A program made the position numbers and the translations under genes. This document shows positions 8,628 through 17,213 of a DNA stretch of 64,000 nt, piece after piece. How positions within the stretch are numbered: position 1 is the first letter of the stretch; the number at the start of each line of letters is the position of its first letter. The DNA comes from Pseudotabrizicola algicola (GTDB lineage Bacteria; Pseudomonadota; Alphaproteobacteria; Rhodobacterales; Rhodobacteraceae), in contig NZ_JAAIKE010000002.1 in NCBI RefSeq assembly GCF_010915705.1, positions 372,001 through 436,000 on the forward strand. Direction: 5' to 3'. The notes beneath the pieces are model-generated. The model was not told where the DNA came from, did no database searches, and saw only the letters and a program-made list of their open reading frames with translations.

Positions 8628-9113
8628 TACCCCGGCCCTCCGGTTTCCCGTAGCCCAGCCAGCAACAATGACGATCTGTCACGTCCCTGCCCGAGCGCGG
8701 AACCGGTCATCCGGCGCGCCCAGATTGGCAGCAAAACAAAAACCATATTCAGCACTCAGATCAAGCGCCCCCAGTCGTATTTTACCCGTTGTTGAGGACG
8801 TTTGACGACAGCCATTGTCTGGCCCGGCGCCCAATTCCGACCATAATTCAGAGGAAATTTTGTCGCATCTTTGACAGGGCTTTGCCGCACTCATCCTATG
8901 CGTGTATTGCTCGGAAAGTGATACCGCATAGGCATTCACAATGCGCCGCAATGATTCGCAGCAGCCCTTCTAAAGCGAGCATCACATGGCACACATCGCA
9001 GGGAAATCCGGCGTCTGCCCGCGTTGTGAAGTACTTAAAGATTATCGAAAATCTAGAAACAATGCCGCGGAACGGCTCCGGCCGAAACGGCAGGGAACAC
9101 GCCACGTTTCGCC
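8628..9113. other. Long non-coding spacer between divergent EPS genes
   Basis: About 485 bases without a convincing gene. Reading frames present (for example one at 8789-9124) show no family resemblance and have irregular composition. The stretch is lower in GC than its surroundings from about 8735 to 9060. It must contain the promoters of the exoY-like gene (minus) and of the GT4 operon (plus). A small inverted repeat GGTAA-N6-TTACC lies over the exoY start at about 8619-8634. Confidence 0.6.
8871..8899 (+). promoter_or_regulatory. Possible sigma-70 type promoter for the GT4 operon
   Basis: TTGACA at 8871-8876, then 17 bases, then TCCTAT at 8894-8899. The -35 element is perfect; the -10 is poor. 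It would give a leader of about 200 bases before the GT4 gene. Pattern match only. Confidence 0.3.
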
Positions 9114-10442
9114 GTGCGGCTTAAAAACATCGGGCTGTCAAAATCCTTGCATCCCCGCAGCGCAGTCGCGATGCTTGCAGCGGGTGCCCCAGCGGTGCCA
9201 AGCCTTGCGGAGCCCTCGTTGAAGATCGCTTATCTGGTGAACACCTATCCGCGCGGTTCGCAGACCTTTATCCGGCGCGAGATCATGGCGCTTGAACGGC
9301 TGGGATGGTCCATTCACCGCTTTGCACTGCGATCGGACAGGGCCGCACTGGTGGACCCTGCCGATATCGCCGAAGACGCGCGGACCGAGCATATTCTGCA
9401 AATCGGGGCGGGGCGGCTCCTGCTGTCGGCCCTCGGCTGGATGGCGCGCCATCCGACGGGGGCCGCGCGTGCCTTTGCGATGGCTTTGCGCTGCGGGGCG
9501 AAAGGGGCGGGCGGCGTTCCCGGAACAGGGGGACGGCTGCGGCATATGGTTTATCTGGCCGAAGCCGCGCATCTGGCGCGACGCTGTCATGCGTTGCGCC
9601 TTCCCCATCTGCATGCGCATTTCGGGACCAATTCTGCCACCGTCGCCATGCTTTGCGCCCTTATGGGCGGGCCGGCGTATTCCTTTACCGTTCACGGCCC
9701 GGAAGAATTTGACGCGCCGGTTGCGCTTGCCTTGGGCGCCAAGGCGGACCAGGCCTTGTTTACCGTCGCGATTTCAAGCTTCGGACGCAGCCAGCTTTAT
9801 CGCTGGGCGAGTGTCGACACTTGGCCGCGCCTGCATGTGGTGCATTGTGGGATTGAACCCTGGCGCTTTCCCGAACCGGCCGCCCTGCCCTCTGGCGGGC
9901 CTCATCTGGTGGCGATCGGGCGGCTGTCCGAGCAAAAGGGCTTTGCTCTGCTGGTTGAGGCGATCGCCAAGGCCGTCCCCGACCTGCCCGGACTGCACCT
10001 GACGCTCGTGGGGGACGGTCCGCTGCGGCCCCAGCTAGAGGAAGCGATGGCGCGGCACGATCTTGGCAGGCATGTCACGCTTGCGGGCTGGCTTGACGAA
10101 GGGCGGGTGCGGGACAGTCTGGCCGCAGCGCAGGCGCTGATCGTGCCATCCTTTGCCGAGGGGTTGCCTGTCGTGATCATGGAGGCGATGGCAGCGGGGC
10201 GCGCGGTTATTGCCACCACCATCGCCGGTGTGCCGGAACTGGTGACGGCAGAAACCGGATGGCTGGTCCCCGCAGGTGACGCCGAGGCGCTTGCGCAGGC
10301 GATCAGGCAGCTTGCCGCGACCCCGCCGGCCCGGCTTGTCCAGATGGGGCAGGCTGCACGCCAGCGTGCGTTTGAACGCCATGACATCGACCGCGAGGCC
10401 GAAAAACTGACCGTCCTTTTCGCCAGCAAAGGCAACCCCTGA
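9114..10442 (+). CDS. Family 4 glycosyltransferase (GT-B fold)
   Basis: Retaining glycosyltransferase, probably building the exopolysaccharide repeat unit. The recognisable domain begins at LKIAYLVNTYPRGSQTFIRRE and continues through the amino-terminal Rossmann half (LHAHFGTNSATVA, FTVHGPEEFD) to the nucleotide-sugar half (VAIGRLSEQKGF, LVGDGPLRPQLEEA). The EX7E motif is in PSFAEGLPVVIMEAMAAG. Up to 442 residues. The start is uncertain: GTG at 9114 or ATG at 9171 are both upstream of the conserved domain, and neither has a strong ribosome site. The next gene starts inside its stop codon (TGATG), so the two are translationally coupled. Confidence 0.85.
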   Translation: MRLKNIGLSKSLHPRSAVAMLAAGAPAVPSLAEPSLKIAYLVNTYPRGSQTFIRREIMALERLGWSIHRFALRSDRAALVDPADIAEDARTEHILQIGAGRLLLSALGWMARHPTGAARAFAMALRCGAKGAGGVPGTGGRLRHMVYLAEAAHLARRCHALRLPHLHAHFGTNSATVAMLCALMGGPAYSFTVHGPEEFDAPVALALGAKADQALFTVAISSFGRSQLYRWASVDTWPRLHVVHCGIEPWRFPEPAALPSGGPHLVAIGRLSEQKGFALLVEAIAKAVPDLPGLHLTLVGDGPLRPQLEEAMARHDLGRHVTLAGWLDEGRVRDSLAAAQALIVPSFAEGLPVVIMEAMAAGRAVIATTIAGVPELVTAETGWLVPAGDAEALAQAIRQLAATPPARLVQMGQAARQRAFERHDIDREAEKLTVLFASKGNP

Positions 10443-11233
10443 TGTCAGCCCTGTTTCAAATCGCCTGTGCCAGCAATTCCGATGCGATCCTTGCCGCAAA
10501 TCTTGCCGCCTCGCCCTGCCTTGCAAATGGCGTTCCGTTGCATGTCGAGCGCAATGCACCGTCGGCGGCCATAGCCTATAATCGCGCGCTGGATGCGACG
10601 CAGAGCGAGATCGTGGTCTTTGCCCATCATGATGTGTTTTTGCCCAAAGGGTGGGACGCGCTGCTGCACGCGCGGCTTGCCGAACTGACGCGCCATTGCC
10701 CCGACTGGGCCTTGGCAGGCGCGTTTGGCATCGGGGCCGATTACCGGCAGTTCGGGCCGGTCTGGACCTCTTCCTTGGGTCAGATCATCGGGCGGGTGCC
10801 GTCGCAACCGGAACCGGTGATCAGCTTTGACGAAATGCTGATCGTGCTGCGCCGATCATCCGGCCTGCGGTTCGACGACAGCCAACCGGGGTGGCACATG
10901 TATGGCACAGACATCGTCTGCCGCGCCCGCAGCGCGGGCAAGGGAGCCTTTGCCATCGGGCTTCCCTGCATTCACAACGACCGCTTTCACGGGGCGCTTG
11001 GCCCCGATTTCACCGAAAGCTATCGCTGGATGCAGGCAAAATGGCCGCAATACCTGCCAATCCAGACCCCCGTGACCAAGATCAGCCGATCTGGTCTGCA
11101 CCTGATGCGCGAACGCTGGAACATGCGAAAATCGCTTGCCCTGCGCGAGACAGATGCCGTTGACACCGCAGCACCTGCGCCAGATCTTGCGCGGCGCTGC
11201 GGGTGGGCCGACCTGACGGCATCGGTGGGTTAA
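10442..11233 (+). CDS. Glycosyltransferase-like protein (GT2-like, Glyco_tranf_2_5 type)
   Basis: Likely glycosyltransferase of GT-A fold. The 263-residue product has IACASNSDAILAANL at the amino terminus, then AAIAYNRALD and VVFAHHDVFLPKGWD (about residues 55-75), which resembles the acidic metal-binding region of the 'glycosyltransferase like family' also found next to GT4 enzymes. Further on come GWHMYGTDIVCRA and the conserved CIHNDRFHG. No membrane helices are visible. Coupled to the upstream GT4 gene by a one-base overlap, and its stop overlaps the convergent esterase gene by three bases. The family call is moderate; donor and acceptor are unknown. Confidence 0.65.
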   Translation: MSALFQIACASNSDAILAANLAASPCLANGVPLHVERNAPSAAIAYNRALDATQSEIVVFAHHDVFLPKGWDALLHARLAELTRHCPDWALAGAFGIGADYRQFGPVWTSSLGQIIGRVPSQPEPVISFDEMLIVLRRSSGLRFDDSQPGWHMYGTDIVCRARSAGKGAFAIGLPCIHNDRFHGALGPDFTESYRWMQAKWPQYLPIQTPVTKISRSGLHLMRERWNMRKSLALRETDAVDTAAPAPDLARRCGWADLTASVG

Positions 11234-11865
11234 AGCTGGCGAATAGCTTCGGCAACGGCAAGGCCAAGCGCGGCATGCGCTTCGGGTTCGAAGTGAATGC
11301 CATCCTGCGGGCTGACCGCGATCACCTCACCCGCATCCAGAAAGCCGATGTCGCGGGTCCGAGCCAAGGCACGGTAGCGTTCGGCCAGACCTTCGCTGCG
11401 TGCCGCCGCCCCAAGAAACTCTCCTGCGATCGGCCCCACCTCGACCACGGGCGGCGGGCAGATCAGCAACAGCTTGAAGCCGCCATGCCGTGCCTGCATC
11501 TCAAGGCTGAGCGCGATATCGACCAGCCCTGCCACCCCTGCTGTCACCGCCTCGGGCGTTGCAGAGAACCGCGCCTTCACGTCATTGGTGCCGAGCATGA
11601 TGGTCAGCACATCCACCGGACCATGACTTTGCAACGCGATCTTGAGCCCGTCCTGCCCGTTCATATGCCCGCCCATCACCGGATCGGGGAATTGGGCGGT
11701 GCGGCCCGGCAACCCTTCCTCGGCCAGTTCCCAACCCACGCCCAAGGCCCGTGCGCACACCTGCGGCCAGCGAACCCCCGGCCCGAAGCGGTGATACTCC
11801 CCCCGAGTTACAATCGGCGGGGTGCCATGTGTGTTGCTGTCGCCAAAGGTCATCAGAAACGGCAT
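11230..11865 (-). CDS. SGNH/GDSL-family esterase
   Basis: Serine hydrolase, probably an esterase or carbohydrate deacetylase, 211 residues. Block I is MTFGDSNTHG with the nucleophilic serine near residue 8, block II includes the glycine of EEGLPGRT, block III is MLGTNDVK, and block V is DGIHFEPEAH carrying the catalytic Asp and His. No signal peptide is seen, so it is probably cytoplasmic. The ATG at 11865 is chosen because GGGAGA lies six bases upstream. The ExoY/GT genes next door make a role in trimming acyl groups from polysaccharide possible, but this is only context. Confidence 0.85.
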   Translation of the reverse strand: MPFLMTFGDSNTHGTPPIVTRGEYHRFGPGVRWPQVCARALGVGWELAEEGLPGRTAQFPDPVMGGHMNGQDGLKIALQSHGPVDVLTIMLGTNDVKARFSATPEAVTAGVAGLVDIALSLEMQARHGGFKLLLICPPPVVEVGPIAGEFLGAAARSEGLAERYRALARTRDIGFLDAGEVIAVSPQDGIHFEPEAHAALGLAVAEAIRQL

Positions 11866-11995
11866 CGCATTCTCCCTGTCCTGCGCCACCCAAGGCTAAG
11901 GGCAGAAACCGCCGCCGTAAATGCCCCTTCCCCCTTGGCCTTTTCCCGCGCTGTGCGCATATAAGGGGCAGAGTTTCAGCCGGATGAGGGATCAG

Positions 11996-12904
11996 ATGTT
12001 CAGCCTTGGTGAAAAGCCAGCCACAGCGCCCAAAAGCAACCTGATCAAGGATACGACAGAGGCCACGTTCATGGCCGATGTGATCGAGGCAAGCCGCGAA
12101 GTTCCGGTGATCGTCGACTTCTGGGCGCAGTGGTGCGGCCCTTGCAAAACGCTCGGTCCGGCGCTTGAGGCGGCGGTGATCGCCGAAGGCGGCAAGGTCC
12201 GCATGGTCAAGGTCAATGTGGACGAGAACCAGATGATCGCGGGCCAGATGCGGGTGCAGTCTATCCCGACCGTGTTCGCCTTCTGGCAAGGCCAGCCGGT
12301 GGATGGCTTCCAAGGTGCTCTGCCGGGGTCCGAGATCAAGAAGTTCATCGACCGCATCAAGGGCCTGGGCGGTGACGGCGGTCTGGCCGAGGCGATCGAG
12401 GCAGCCGAGCAGATGCTGGCCGAAGGCGCTGCGGTGGATGCGGCAGAAACCTTTGCGGCCATTCTGGAGGAAGAGGCCGAAAATGCGCCAGCCTATGGCG
12501 GTCTGATCCGCAGCCATCTGGCGCTTGGCAATCTGGAACAGGCCGAGGTGCTGGCCGCGAATGCGCCCAAGGCCATCGCCACCTCGAAGGAAGTGGAGGC
12601 TGCCCGCGCACAGATCGCATTGGCCAAGCAGGCCGCCAATGCCGGGCCGGAACAGGACCTGCGCAACGCGGTCGAGGCCGATCCGTCCAACCATCAGGCG
12701 CGCTTTGACTTTGCCGCCGCCTTGCTTGCCGCAGGCAAGACCGAAGAAGCGGTAGACCAGCTGCTTGAGTTGTTCCGGCGCGACCGCGAGTGGAACGACG
12801 GGGCAGCACGGGCGCAACTTTTCACCATCTTTGATGCGCTGCCCGCCAAGGACCCCATCGTGCTCAAGGGCCGCCGCAAGCTCTCGTCGATGATATTTGC
12901 CTGA
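11996..12904 (+). CDS. ybbN: Thioredoxin-TPR co-chaperone, YbbN/CnoX type
   Basis: Cytoplasmic holdase or redox chaperone. The 302-residue product has a thioredoxin domain (about residues 15-115) with active site W46-C47-G48-P49-C50, the full CGPC motif. The conserved cis-proline is in QSIPTVFAFWQG. An alpha-helical tetratricopeptide-like region follows (about 125-290) with repeated AAETFAAILEEEAEN and QARFDFAAALLAAGKTEEA elements. The E. coli protein lacks one of the two cysteines; this one has both. ATG at 11996 with AGGG upstream is preferred over an ATG 12 bases earlier. A LON-domain gene follows 27 bases later on the same strand. Confidence 0.9.
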   Translation: MFSLGEKPATAPKSNLIKDTTEATFMADVIEASREVPVIVDFWAQWCGPCKTLGPALEAAVIAEGGKVRMVKVNVDENQMIAGQMRVQSIPTVFAFWQGQPVDGFQGALPGSEIKKFIDRIKGLGGDGGLAEAIEAAEQMLAEGAAVDAAETFAAILEEEAENAPAYGGLIRSHLALGNLEQAEVLAANAPKAIATSKEVEAARAQIALAKQAANAGPEQDLRNAVEADPSNHQARFDFAAALLAAGKTEEAVDQLLELFRRDREWNDGAARAQLFTIFDALPAKDPIVLKGRRKLSSMIFA

Positions 12905-12931
12905 TGCCATTTGCGGTCTAGGTAACGGAAC

Positions 12932-13576
12932 ATGATCACAGTATCCGACCTGCCCGACACGATCCCGGTCTTTCCGTTGCCCGGCGCCCTTATGCTGCCG
13001 CGCGCGCGACTGCCGCTGCACATTTTCGAGCCACGCTATCTGGCGATGGTCGAAGATTGCATGAAAACCAAGACGCGGCTGATCGGTATGATCCAGCCGC
13101 GCGAGACGCCGGGCGGGGAAAAGCGGCTTCAGGCCATCGGTTGTGCCGGTAGGCTGACCGGATTTTCCGAGACCGAGGATGGGCGCTACATGATTACCCT
13201 CTCGGGCATGTCGCGCTTTCGTATCCGCGAAGAAGTGCAGGGTTTCACCCCCTATCGCCGCTGCTTGGTCGACTGGTCGCCCTTTGGCCGTGACCTGAAC
13301 CGCGAGGATGAGGCCGATCCGGCCTTTGACCGTTCGGCTTTTCTGGCGCTGCTGGGGCGGTATCTGACCACGCTGAACCTGTCGACAGACTGGGACAGCC
13401 TGAAGGAAGCCGAAACGGAGCTTCTGATAAACTCGCTATCCATGCTGTGCCCTTTCTCGCCCGAGGACAAGCAGGCCTTGCTGGAAGCGCCCTCTTTGTC
13501 CACCCGGCGCGAAACGCTGGTGACGTTGATTGAATTTGCCTTGCGCGGCGGCGCGAGTGACGAGGTGATGCAGTGA
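12932..13576 (+). CDS. LON substrate-binding domain protein
   Basis: Stand-alone amino-terminal domain of Lon protease, 214 residues, without ATPase or protease parts. The domain runs through nearly the whole protein, with the opening block [21 protein letters not shown] and [13 protein letters not shown], then the GCAGRLTGF strand and the helical bundle ending [11 protein letters not shown]. Such proteins are widespread in alphaproteobacteria and have no settled function; substrate recognition for a protease is an inference from homology. Its stop codon overlaps the GTG start of the Trm112-like gene (GTGA). Confidence 0.87.
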   Translation: MITVSDLPDTIPVFPLPGALMLPRARLPLHIFEPRYLAMVEDCMKTKTRLIGMIQPRETPGGEKRLQAIGCAGRLTGFSETEDGRYMITLSGMSRFRIREEVQGFTPYRRCLVDWSPFGRDLNREDEADPAFDRSAFLALLGRYLTTLNLSTDWDSLKEAETELLINSLSMLCPFSPEDKQALLEAPSLSTRRETLVTLIEFALRGGASDEVMQ

Positions 13577-13791
13577 CGCCTACCGACGAAATCAGCGGCG
13601 CATCGCCAGACGCTCCGGCCCAGTCTGTCGACCCGCGCATGCTCGAAAGTCTGGTCTGTCCGGTGTCACACGCGGTTCTGACATATGACGCGGCCACGCA
13701 AGAGCTTGTGTCAAAGGCCGCACGGCTTGCCTTTCCCATACGGGACGGCATCCCTGTCATGCTGCTTTCCGAGGCACGCGCGCTGGACTGA
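13573..13791 (+). CDS. Trm112-like zinc-ribbon family protein (YcaR type)
   Basis: Small protein of 72 residues with the Trm112/UPF0434 core [16 protein letters not shown] and the closing [11 protein letters not shown]. In eukaryotes Trm112 activates methyltransferases; the bacterial role is unclear. Only one cysteine remains where classical members have CPxC pairs, so zinc binding is unlikely. A 20-residue variable amino terminus precedes the core. Starts with GTG inside the stop of the LON-domain gene, which indicates translational coupling. Confidence 0.8.
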   Translation: MTPTDEISGASPDAPAQSVDPRMLESLVCPVSHAVLTYDAATQELVSKAARLAFPIRDGIPVMLLSEARALD

Positions 13792-13908
13792 GCAACTGTT
13801 TTTGCCGATGACGTTCACGTGATTTGCGGGCAGCCGGCAACAGCTTCACCTTCAAGGTGCATGACCCTGACGTAATTGTTGTGTGTATTCAGCCGGGAGC
13901 GAGAAACG

Positions 13909-14343
13909 ATGAAGTTGTTGACCAAAAGCCTGATCGCCGGATGCCTTTTGTTTGCCGGTGTTGCTGTCGCAAAAGAAGGCGTGCAAGACCCCACCGTCAA
14001 GGCGCGTATGGATTTGATGGGCAGCATCGGCATGAACGTCAGGGTTCTTGGCGATATGGCCACGGAAAAGGTGGCCTTTGATGCCGCCGCTGCCGCCGCC
14101 GCGCAGCAGGCGCTGGTTGCGGCCTCTGCCGATATCGCCGCCAAGTTCGAGCCGCAGGCCACCGACCCTGTGTCAGAGGCCAAGCCCGAAATCTGGTCGA
14201 ACTGGGATGATTTCGTCGCCAAGGCGCAAGCCCTGAACACTGCGGCCACCAACCTGGGCGCGGCTTCGCTCGACGATGTCAAGGCAGGCATGGGCGCGAT
14301 TGGCGGCACCTGCCGCGACTGCCATTCCACCTACCGGATGTAG
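13909..14343 (+). CDS. Cytochrome c' / c-556 type protein
   Basis: Periplasmic four-helix-bundle c-type cytochrome of 144 residues. It begins with a signal peptide (MKLLTKSLIAGCLLFAGVAVA, about 21 residues). The single haem-binding site C135-R-D-C138-H139 is near the C terminus in GTCRDCHSTYRM, the position typical of class II cytochromes c. The first helix has the VKARMDLMGSIGMN pattern. Roles in this family include nitric oxide binding and electron transfer. CGGGAG precedes the ATG. A strong bidirectional terminator follows. An upstream extension of the frame lacks a signal peptide and is not used. Confidence 0.92.
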   Translation: MKLLTKSLIAGCLLFAGVAVAKEGVQDPTVKARMDLMGSIGMNVRVLGDMATEKVAFDAAAAAAAQQALVAASADIAAKFEPQATDPVSEAKPEIWSNWDDFVAKAQALNTAATNLGAASLDDVKAGMGAIGGTCRDCHSTYRM

Positions 14344-14366
14344 GTCCGCCGCGACCGGTCTTCGGC

Positions 14367-14394
14367 AAAGGCCCCCGCGACCCGGGGGCCTTTA
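14367..14394. terminator. Bidirectional terminator between cytochrome c' and I78 gene
   Basis: Perfect 11-base stem AAAGGCCCCCG / CGGGGGCCTTT with a five-base loop (14367-14377 with 14383-14393). A's on the left and T's on the right let it act for both the plus-strand cytochrome gene and the minus-strand inhibitor genes. Confidence 0.9.
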
Positions 14395-14413
14395 TAACCT
14401 TGCTGTGAAAAGT

Positions 14414-14683
14414 TTAGCCGCAATAGACCCGCGAGATACGCTCCGCACGGTCTATATCGATGTTCAGCCGTTCGGCGCGATAATCCATCGTGACGGCCAT
14501 ATCGGGACGGATCACGCGCGTATCGGTGCCAAAGCGCATCGTCTCCAGCGCCGATGCAGGCTGTCCGACCAGCCCCTGCAACGCGGTCGCGCCACAGCTT
14601 GCAAGGTCCGGTCCTTCTGACACCACGGGTTGGCAGGCGGCCAGAAAGGCCACGGCACATCCGGCCAAGGCTGCGTGTTTCAT
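14414..14683 (-). CDS. I78-family peptidase inhibitor lipoprotein
   Basis: Predicted small lipoprotein of 89 residues. A lipobox LAAC puts the lipidated cysteine at residue 17. The remainder matches the I78 inhibitor layout: an opening cysteine in LASCGATALQGLVGQPAS, the middle DTRVIRPDMAVTMDYRAERL, and a closing RVYCG, consistent with the disulfide-pinned wedge of potato-inhibitor-like I78 proteins. It would protect the periplasm against serine proteases; that is family knowledge, not shown here. It lies downstream of a second related gene on the same strand, separated by about 15 bases. Confidence 0.83.
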   Translation of the reverse strand: MKHAALAGCAVAFLAACQPVVSEGPDLASCGATALQGLVGQPASALETMRFGTDTRVIRPDMAVTMDYRAERLNIDIDRAERISRVYCG

Positions 14684-14698
14684 AGCATTCTCCGTTGT

Positions 14699-15067
14699 TC
14701 AGCCACAAAAAAGCTTCAGGATCAGACCTGATCCATTGACTTGGGCATTCAACCTGTCGGGCATCAAGTCCCGTGTCACGGCCTGATCGGGATAAAGCAC
14801 CCGCAACTGTCCCGGCAGGCGGTAATCCGCCAGTGCGACAAAAGGCTTGCCGTTCAGATGGGCCAGTTGGTCTTTGCCGCAACCCTGAAGACCTTGGTCT
14901 ACCAGCGCGGATACGGGAAGCATCTGGGGCCCTGATGGTGCGAAAGGCGGGGCGAGACAACCGCAAAGCCCGCCGCACAGGGCAAAGGCACGCACAAGTC
15001 GCAAGCGCGAGAAGAGACTGGGTTCTGACACGACAGGCCACTTGTGATACGCGCGAGGGACAGTCAT
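14699..15067 (-). CDS. Second I78-like inhibitor, diverged
   Basis: The 122-residue product shares the architecture of its downstream neighbour: [19 protein letters not shown], then [21 protein letters not shown], and a closing LKLFCG. The amino terminus has an extra basic part before a hydrophobic segment ([14 protein letters not shown]) that could be a signal peptide with a lipobox-like end. GGAGGAGT lies directly before the ATG at 15067, so this start is well supported over a longer frame. The sequence is much diverged from the first copy, which suggests an old duplication. Confidence 0.7.
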   Translation of the reverse strand: MTVPRAYHKWPVVSEPSLFSRLRLVRAFALCGGLCGCLAPPFAPSGPQMLPVSALVDQGLQGCGKDQLAHLNGKPFVALADYRLPGQLRVLYPDQAVTRDLMPDRLNAQVNGSGLILKLFCG

Positions 15068-15183
15068 TCCTACTCCTCCGCCCTGCACCCTTGCAAGCCG
15101 AGCCATTGAAATTAGCGCGTCTGGGTCTTGCTTTGCCGGGCCGTTTCGCCCAGCCTGCACGCAAATTGAACGAGGAGAAACCC

Positions 15184-16314
15184 ATGCGCACCCGTGCCGC
15201 CGTCGCCCTTGCCCCCGGCAAACCGCTGACCGTGATGGAGGTCAATCTGGCCGACCCCAAGGAAGGTGAGGTTCTGGTTGAAATCAAGGCCACGGGCATT
15301 TGCCACACGGATGAATTCACGCTTTCGGGCGCTGATCCCGAAGGTCTTTTTCCGGCCATTCTGGGCCATGAAGGGGCGGGCGTGGTCATAGCCGTCGGTC
15401 CGGGTGTCAAAAGCCTGAAGGTCGGCGATCATGTCATCCCGCTTTACACGCCCGAATGCCGCGAATGCCCAAGCTGTCTGAGCCAGAAGACCAACCTGTG
15501 CACCGCGATCCGCTCGACACAGGGACAGGGCCTGCTGCCCGATGGCACCACGCGTTTCTCGATGCTGGATGGCACGCCGATCCACCACTACATGGGCTGC
15601 TCGACCTTTGCCAACCATACCGTCGTGCCGGAAATCGCGCTTGCCAAGGTGCGGGACGATGCTCCGTTCGACAAGATCTGCTACATCGGCTGCGGTGTCA
15701 CGACAGGCATCGGTGCCGTGCTGAACACTGCCAAGGTGGAAATCGGGGCCAAGGCGGTGGTGTTCGGGCTGGGCGGGATCGGCCTGAACGTCATTCAGGG
15801 CCTGAAGATGGCCGGAGCCGATATGATCATCGGTGTCGACCTGAACAACGACAAGAAGGAATGGGGCGAGCGGTTCGGTATGACCCATTTCGTCAATCCG
15901 ACGGAAATCGAAGGCTCGATTGTCCAGCATATCGTCAACCTCACCAAAACGCCCTTCGATCAGATCGGCGGGGCAGACTACAGTTTTGACTGCACCGGCA
16001 ATGTGAAGGTAATGCGCGATGCGCTGGAATGCACCCATCGTGGATGGGGCGTGTCGGTGGTCATCGGCGTGGCGCCTGCTGGCGCAGAAATCCAGACCCG
16101 TCCTTTCCAGCTTGTCACCGGGCGCGTCTGGAAAGGAACTGCCTTTGGCGGGGCACGGGGACGGACGGACGTTCCGAAAATCGTCGACTGGTATATGGAC
16201 GGCAAGATCGAGATCGACCCGATGATCACCCATATCCTGAGCCTCGATGACATCAACAAAGGGTTTGACTTGATGCATGAGGGCAAGTCCATCCGGTCCG
16301 TCGTCGTTTACTGA
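15184..16314 (+). CDS. adhC: S-(hydroxymethyl)glutathione dehydrogenase / class III alcohol dehydrogenase
   Basis: Oxidises S-hydroxymethylglutathione to S-formylglutathione using NAD, the main formaldehyde detoxification step; also reduces S-nitrosoglutathione. The 376-residue product has the full family length. Catalytic zinc ligands include C40 in GICHTDEF and the histidine of GHEGAG, with the third cysteine in [10 protein letters not shown]; the structural zinc cysteines are C92, C95, C98 and C106. The Rossmann fingerprint is [24 protein letters not shown] lies just before the ATG; a longer open frame upstream overlaps the inhibitor gene antisense and is not real coding. No glutathione synthase or formylglutathione hydrolase lies next to it in this window. 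Confidence 0.96.
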   Translation: MRTRAAVALAPGKPLTVMEVNLADPKEGEVLVEIKATGICHTDEFTLSGADPEGLFPAILGHEGAGVVIAVGPGVKSLKVGDHVIPLYTPECRECPSCLSQKTNLCTAIRSTQGQGLLPDGTTRFSMLDGTPIHHYMGCSTFANHTVVPEIALAKVRDDAPFDKICYIGCGVTTGIGAVLNTAKVEIGAKAVVFGLGGIGLNVIQGLKMAGADMIIGVDLNNDKKEWGERFGMTHFVNPTEIEGSIVQHIVNLTKTPFDQIGGADYSFDCTGNVKVMRDALECTHRGWGVSVVIGVAPAGAEIQTRPFQLVTGRVWKGTAFGGARGRTDVPKIVDWYMDGKIEIDPMITHILSLDDINKGFDLMHEGKSIRSVVVY

Positions 16315-16367
16315 GGCGGAACCGGTCAGGGGCAGACCCTTGACGACGCCAAACCCGCCGGGCCGGA

Positions 16368-16868
16368 ATGAAACCTGCAAAAGAAACAGCCAAGGCCATG
16401 ACCTCGACCCCCGGCTTGCGACAACTTGCGCAGGCCGGGGTGGCAGTAACGCTGCACCCCTATGACTATGATCCGGCCGCCGATGCGGTCGGTTTGGCCG
16501 CCGCCCGCGCGCTCGGGCTCGATCCGGGCCTGACGCTCAAGACGCTGATGGTGGAAGTGGATGGCACGCCCGCCTGCTGTGTCATCCCGTCAGACCGCCA
16601 GCTTTCCATGAAACGGGTGGCGAGTGCCTTCGGCGGCAAGTCCGCCTCCATGATGCTGCCCGCCAAGGCTGAACGGCTGACAGGCTATCGTGTGGGGGGC
16701 ATCAGCCCCTTCGGCCAGAAGAAGCCTGTTCCCACCGCGATAGAGGCCAGTGTTTGCGCCGTCGGGCGGGTCTGGATCAACGCAGGCGCGCGGGGATTAC
16801 TGCTCGGCACGGATCCGCAAGAGGCCCTGCGGGTGCTTGCCGCCCGTCCCGCCGACTTGCTGGCATGA
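16368..16868 (+). CDS. ybaK: YbaK-type Cys-tRNA(Pro)/aminoacyl-tRNA deacylase
   Basis: Trans-editing enzyme that hydrolyses cysteine mischarged onto tRNA-Pro. About 156-166 residues, the family size. Conserved blocks are GLDPGLTLKTLMVEVDG, CCVIPSDRQLSMKRVA and RLTGYRVGGISPFGQKK (the GGISP loop is diagnostic), followed by the closing WINAGARGLLLGTDP. ATG at 16368 or 16398 could start it; neither has a strong ribosome site. It follows the formaldehyde dehydrogenase gene by 53 bases on the same strand. Confidence 0.9.
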   Translation: MKPAKETAKAMTSTPGLRQLAQAGVAVTLHPYDYDPAADAVGLAAARALGLDPGLTLKTLMVEVDGTPACCVIPSDRQLSMKRVASAFGGKSASMMLPAKAERLTGYRVGGISPFGQKKPVPTAIEASVCAVGRVWINAGARGLLLGTDPQEALRVLAARPADLLA

Positions 16869-17213
16869 TCCGATAGTTCGTGAGGGCCCCGCTCGGAGAG
16901 AGGACCACCTCGACGCCAGCCCGGCGCGAGCGCGACCCGTTATCGCCTCGGATGATTCCCTTTGGCCCGAAAATCCACCCGGCGCTTGCGTGCTTTTCCC
17001 CTCATGGCAACATAGCCCCTGCATGGAACGCATGGCCCTCGCAAAATCGGGCGCCGTTCCCTTGATGGTTGCAGCGACCTCTCTCGCGGACACATCGCCG
17101 AGTTGAATACGATCGCAAAGCCGGGGATGCGGGCCAAATTGCCCTGACGCGCCCCGCAAAGCTGTGCTTTGCTGCAAGGACCGCACTGGCTTTTGCGCGC
17201 AAAGAGGTCGGTC
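16869..17213. other. Spacer of about 345 bases without a supported gene
   Basis: Open frames here (such as one on the minus strand at 16797-17186) have no recognisable family and no ribosome site. I see no tRNA, no strong hairpin with a T run and no repeat. It probably holds the promoter of the gene starting at 17214. Confidence 0.5.

Noticed and set aside
8789-9124. Plus-strand frame of 111 codons in the polysaccharide spacer
   Set aside because: No ribosome site, no homology seen, and it overlaps the start region of the real GT4 gene.
11582-13021. Minus-strand frame of 479 codons opposite ybbN and the esterase
   Set aside because: Covers two real genes on the other strand; sequence is basic and repetitive without family signal.
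15112-16380. Minus-strand frame opposite formaldehyde dehydrogenase
   Set aside because: Complements a clear adhC gene; no recognisable protein.
16797-17186. Minus-strand frame in the spacer after ybaK
   Set aside because: No ribosome site or family; composition irregular.
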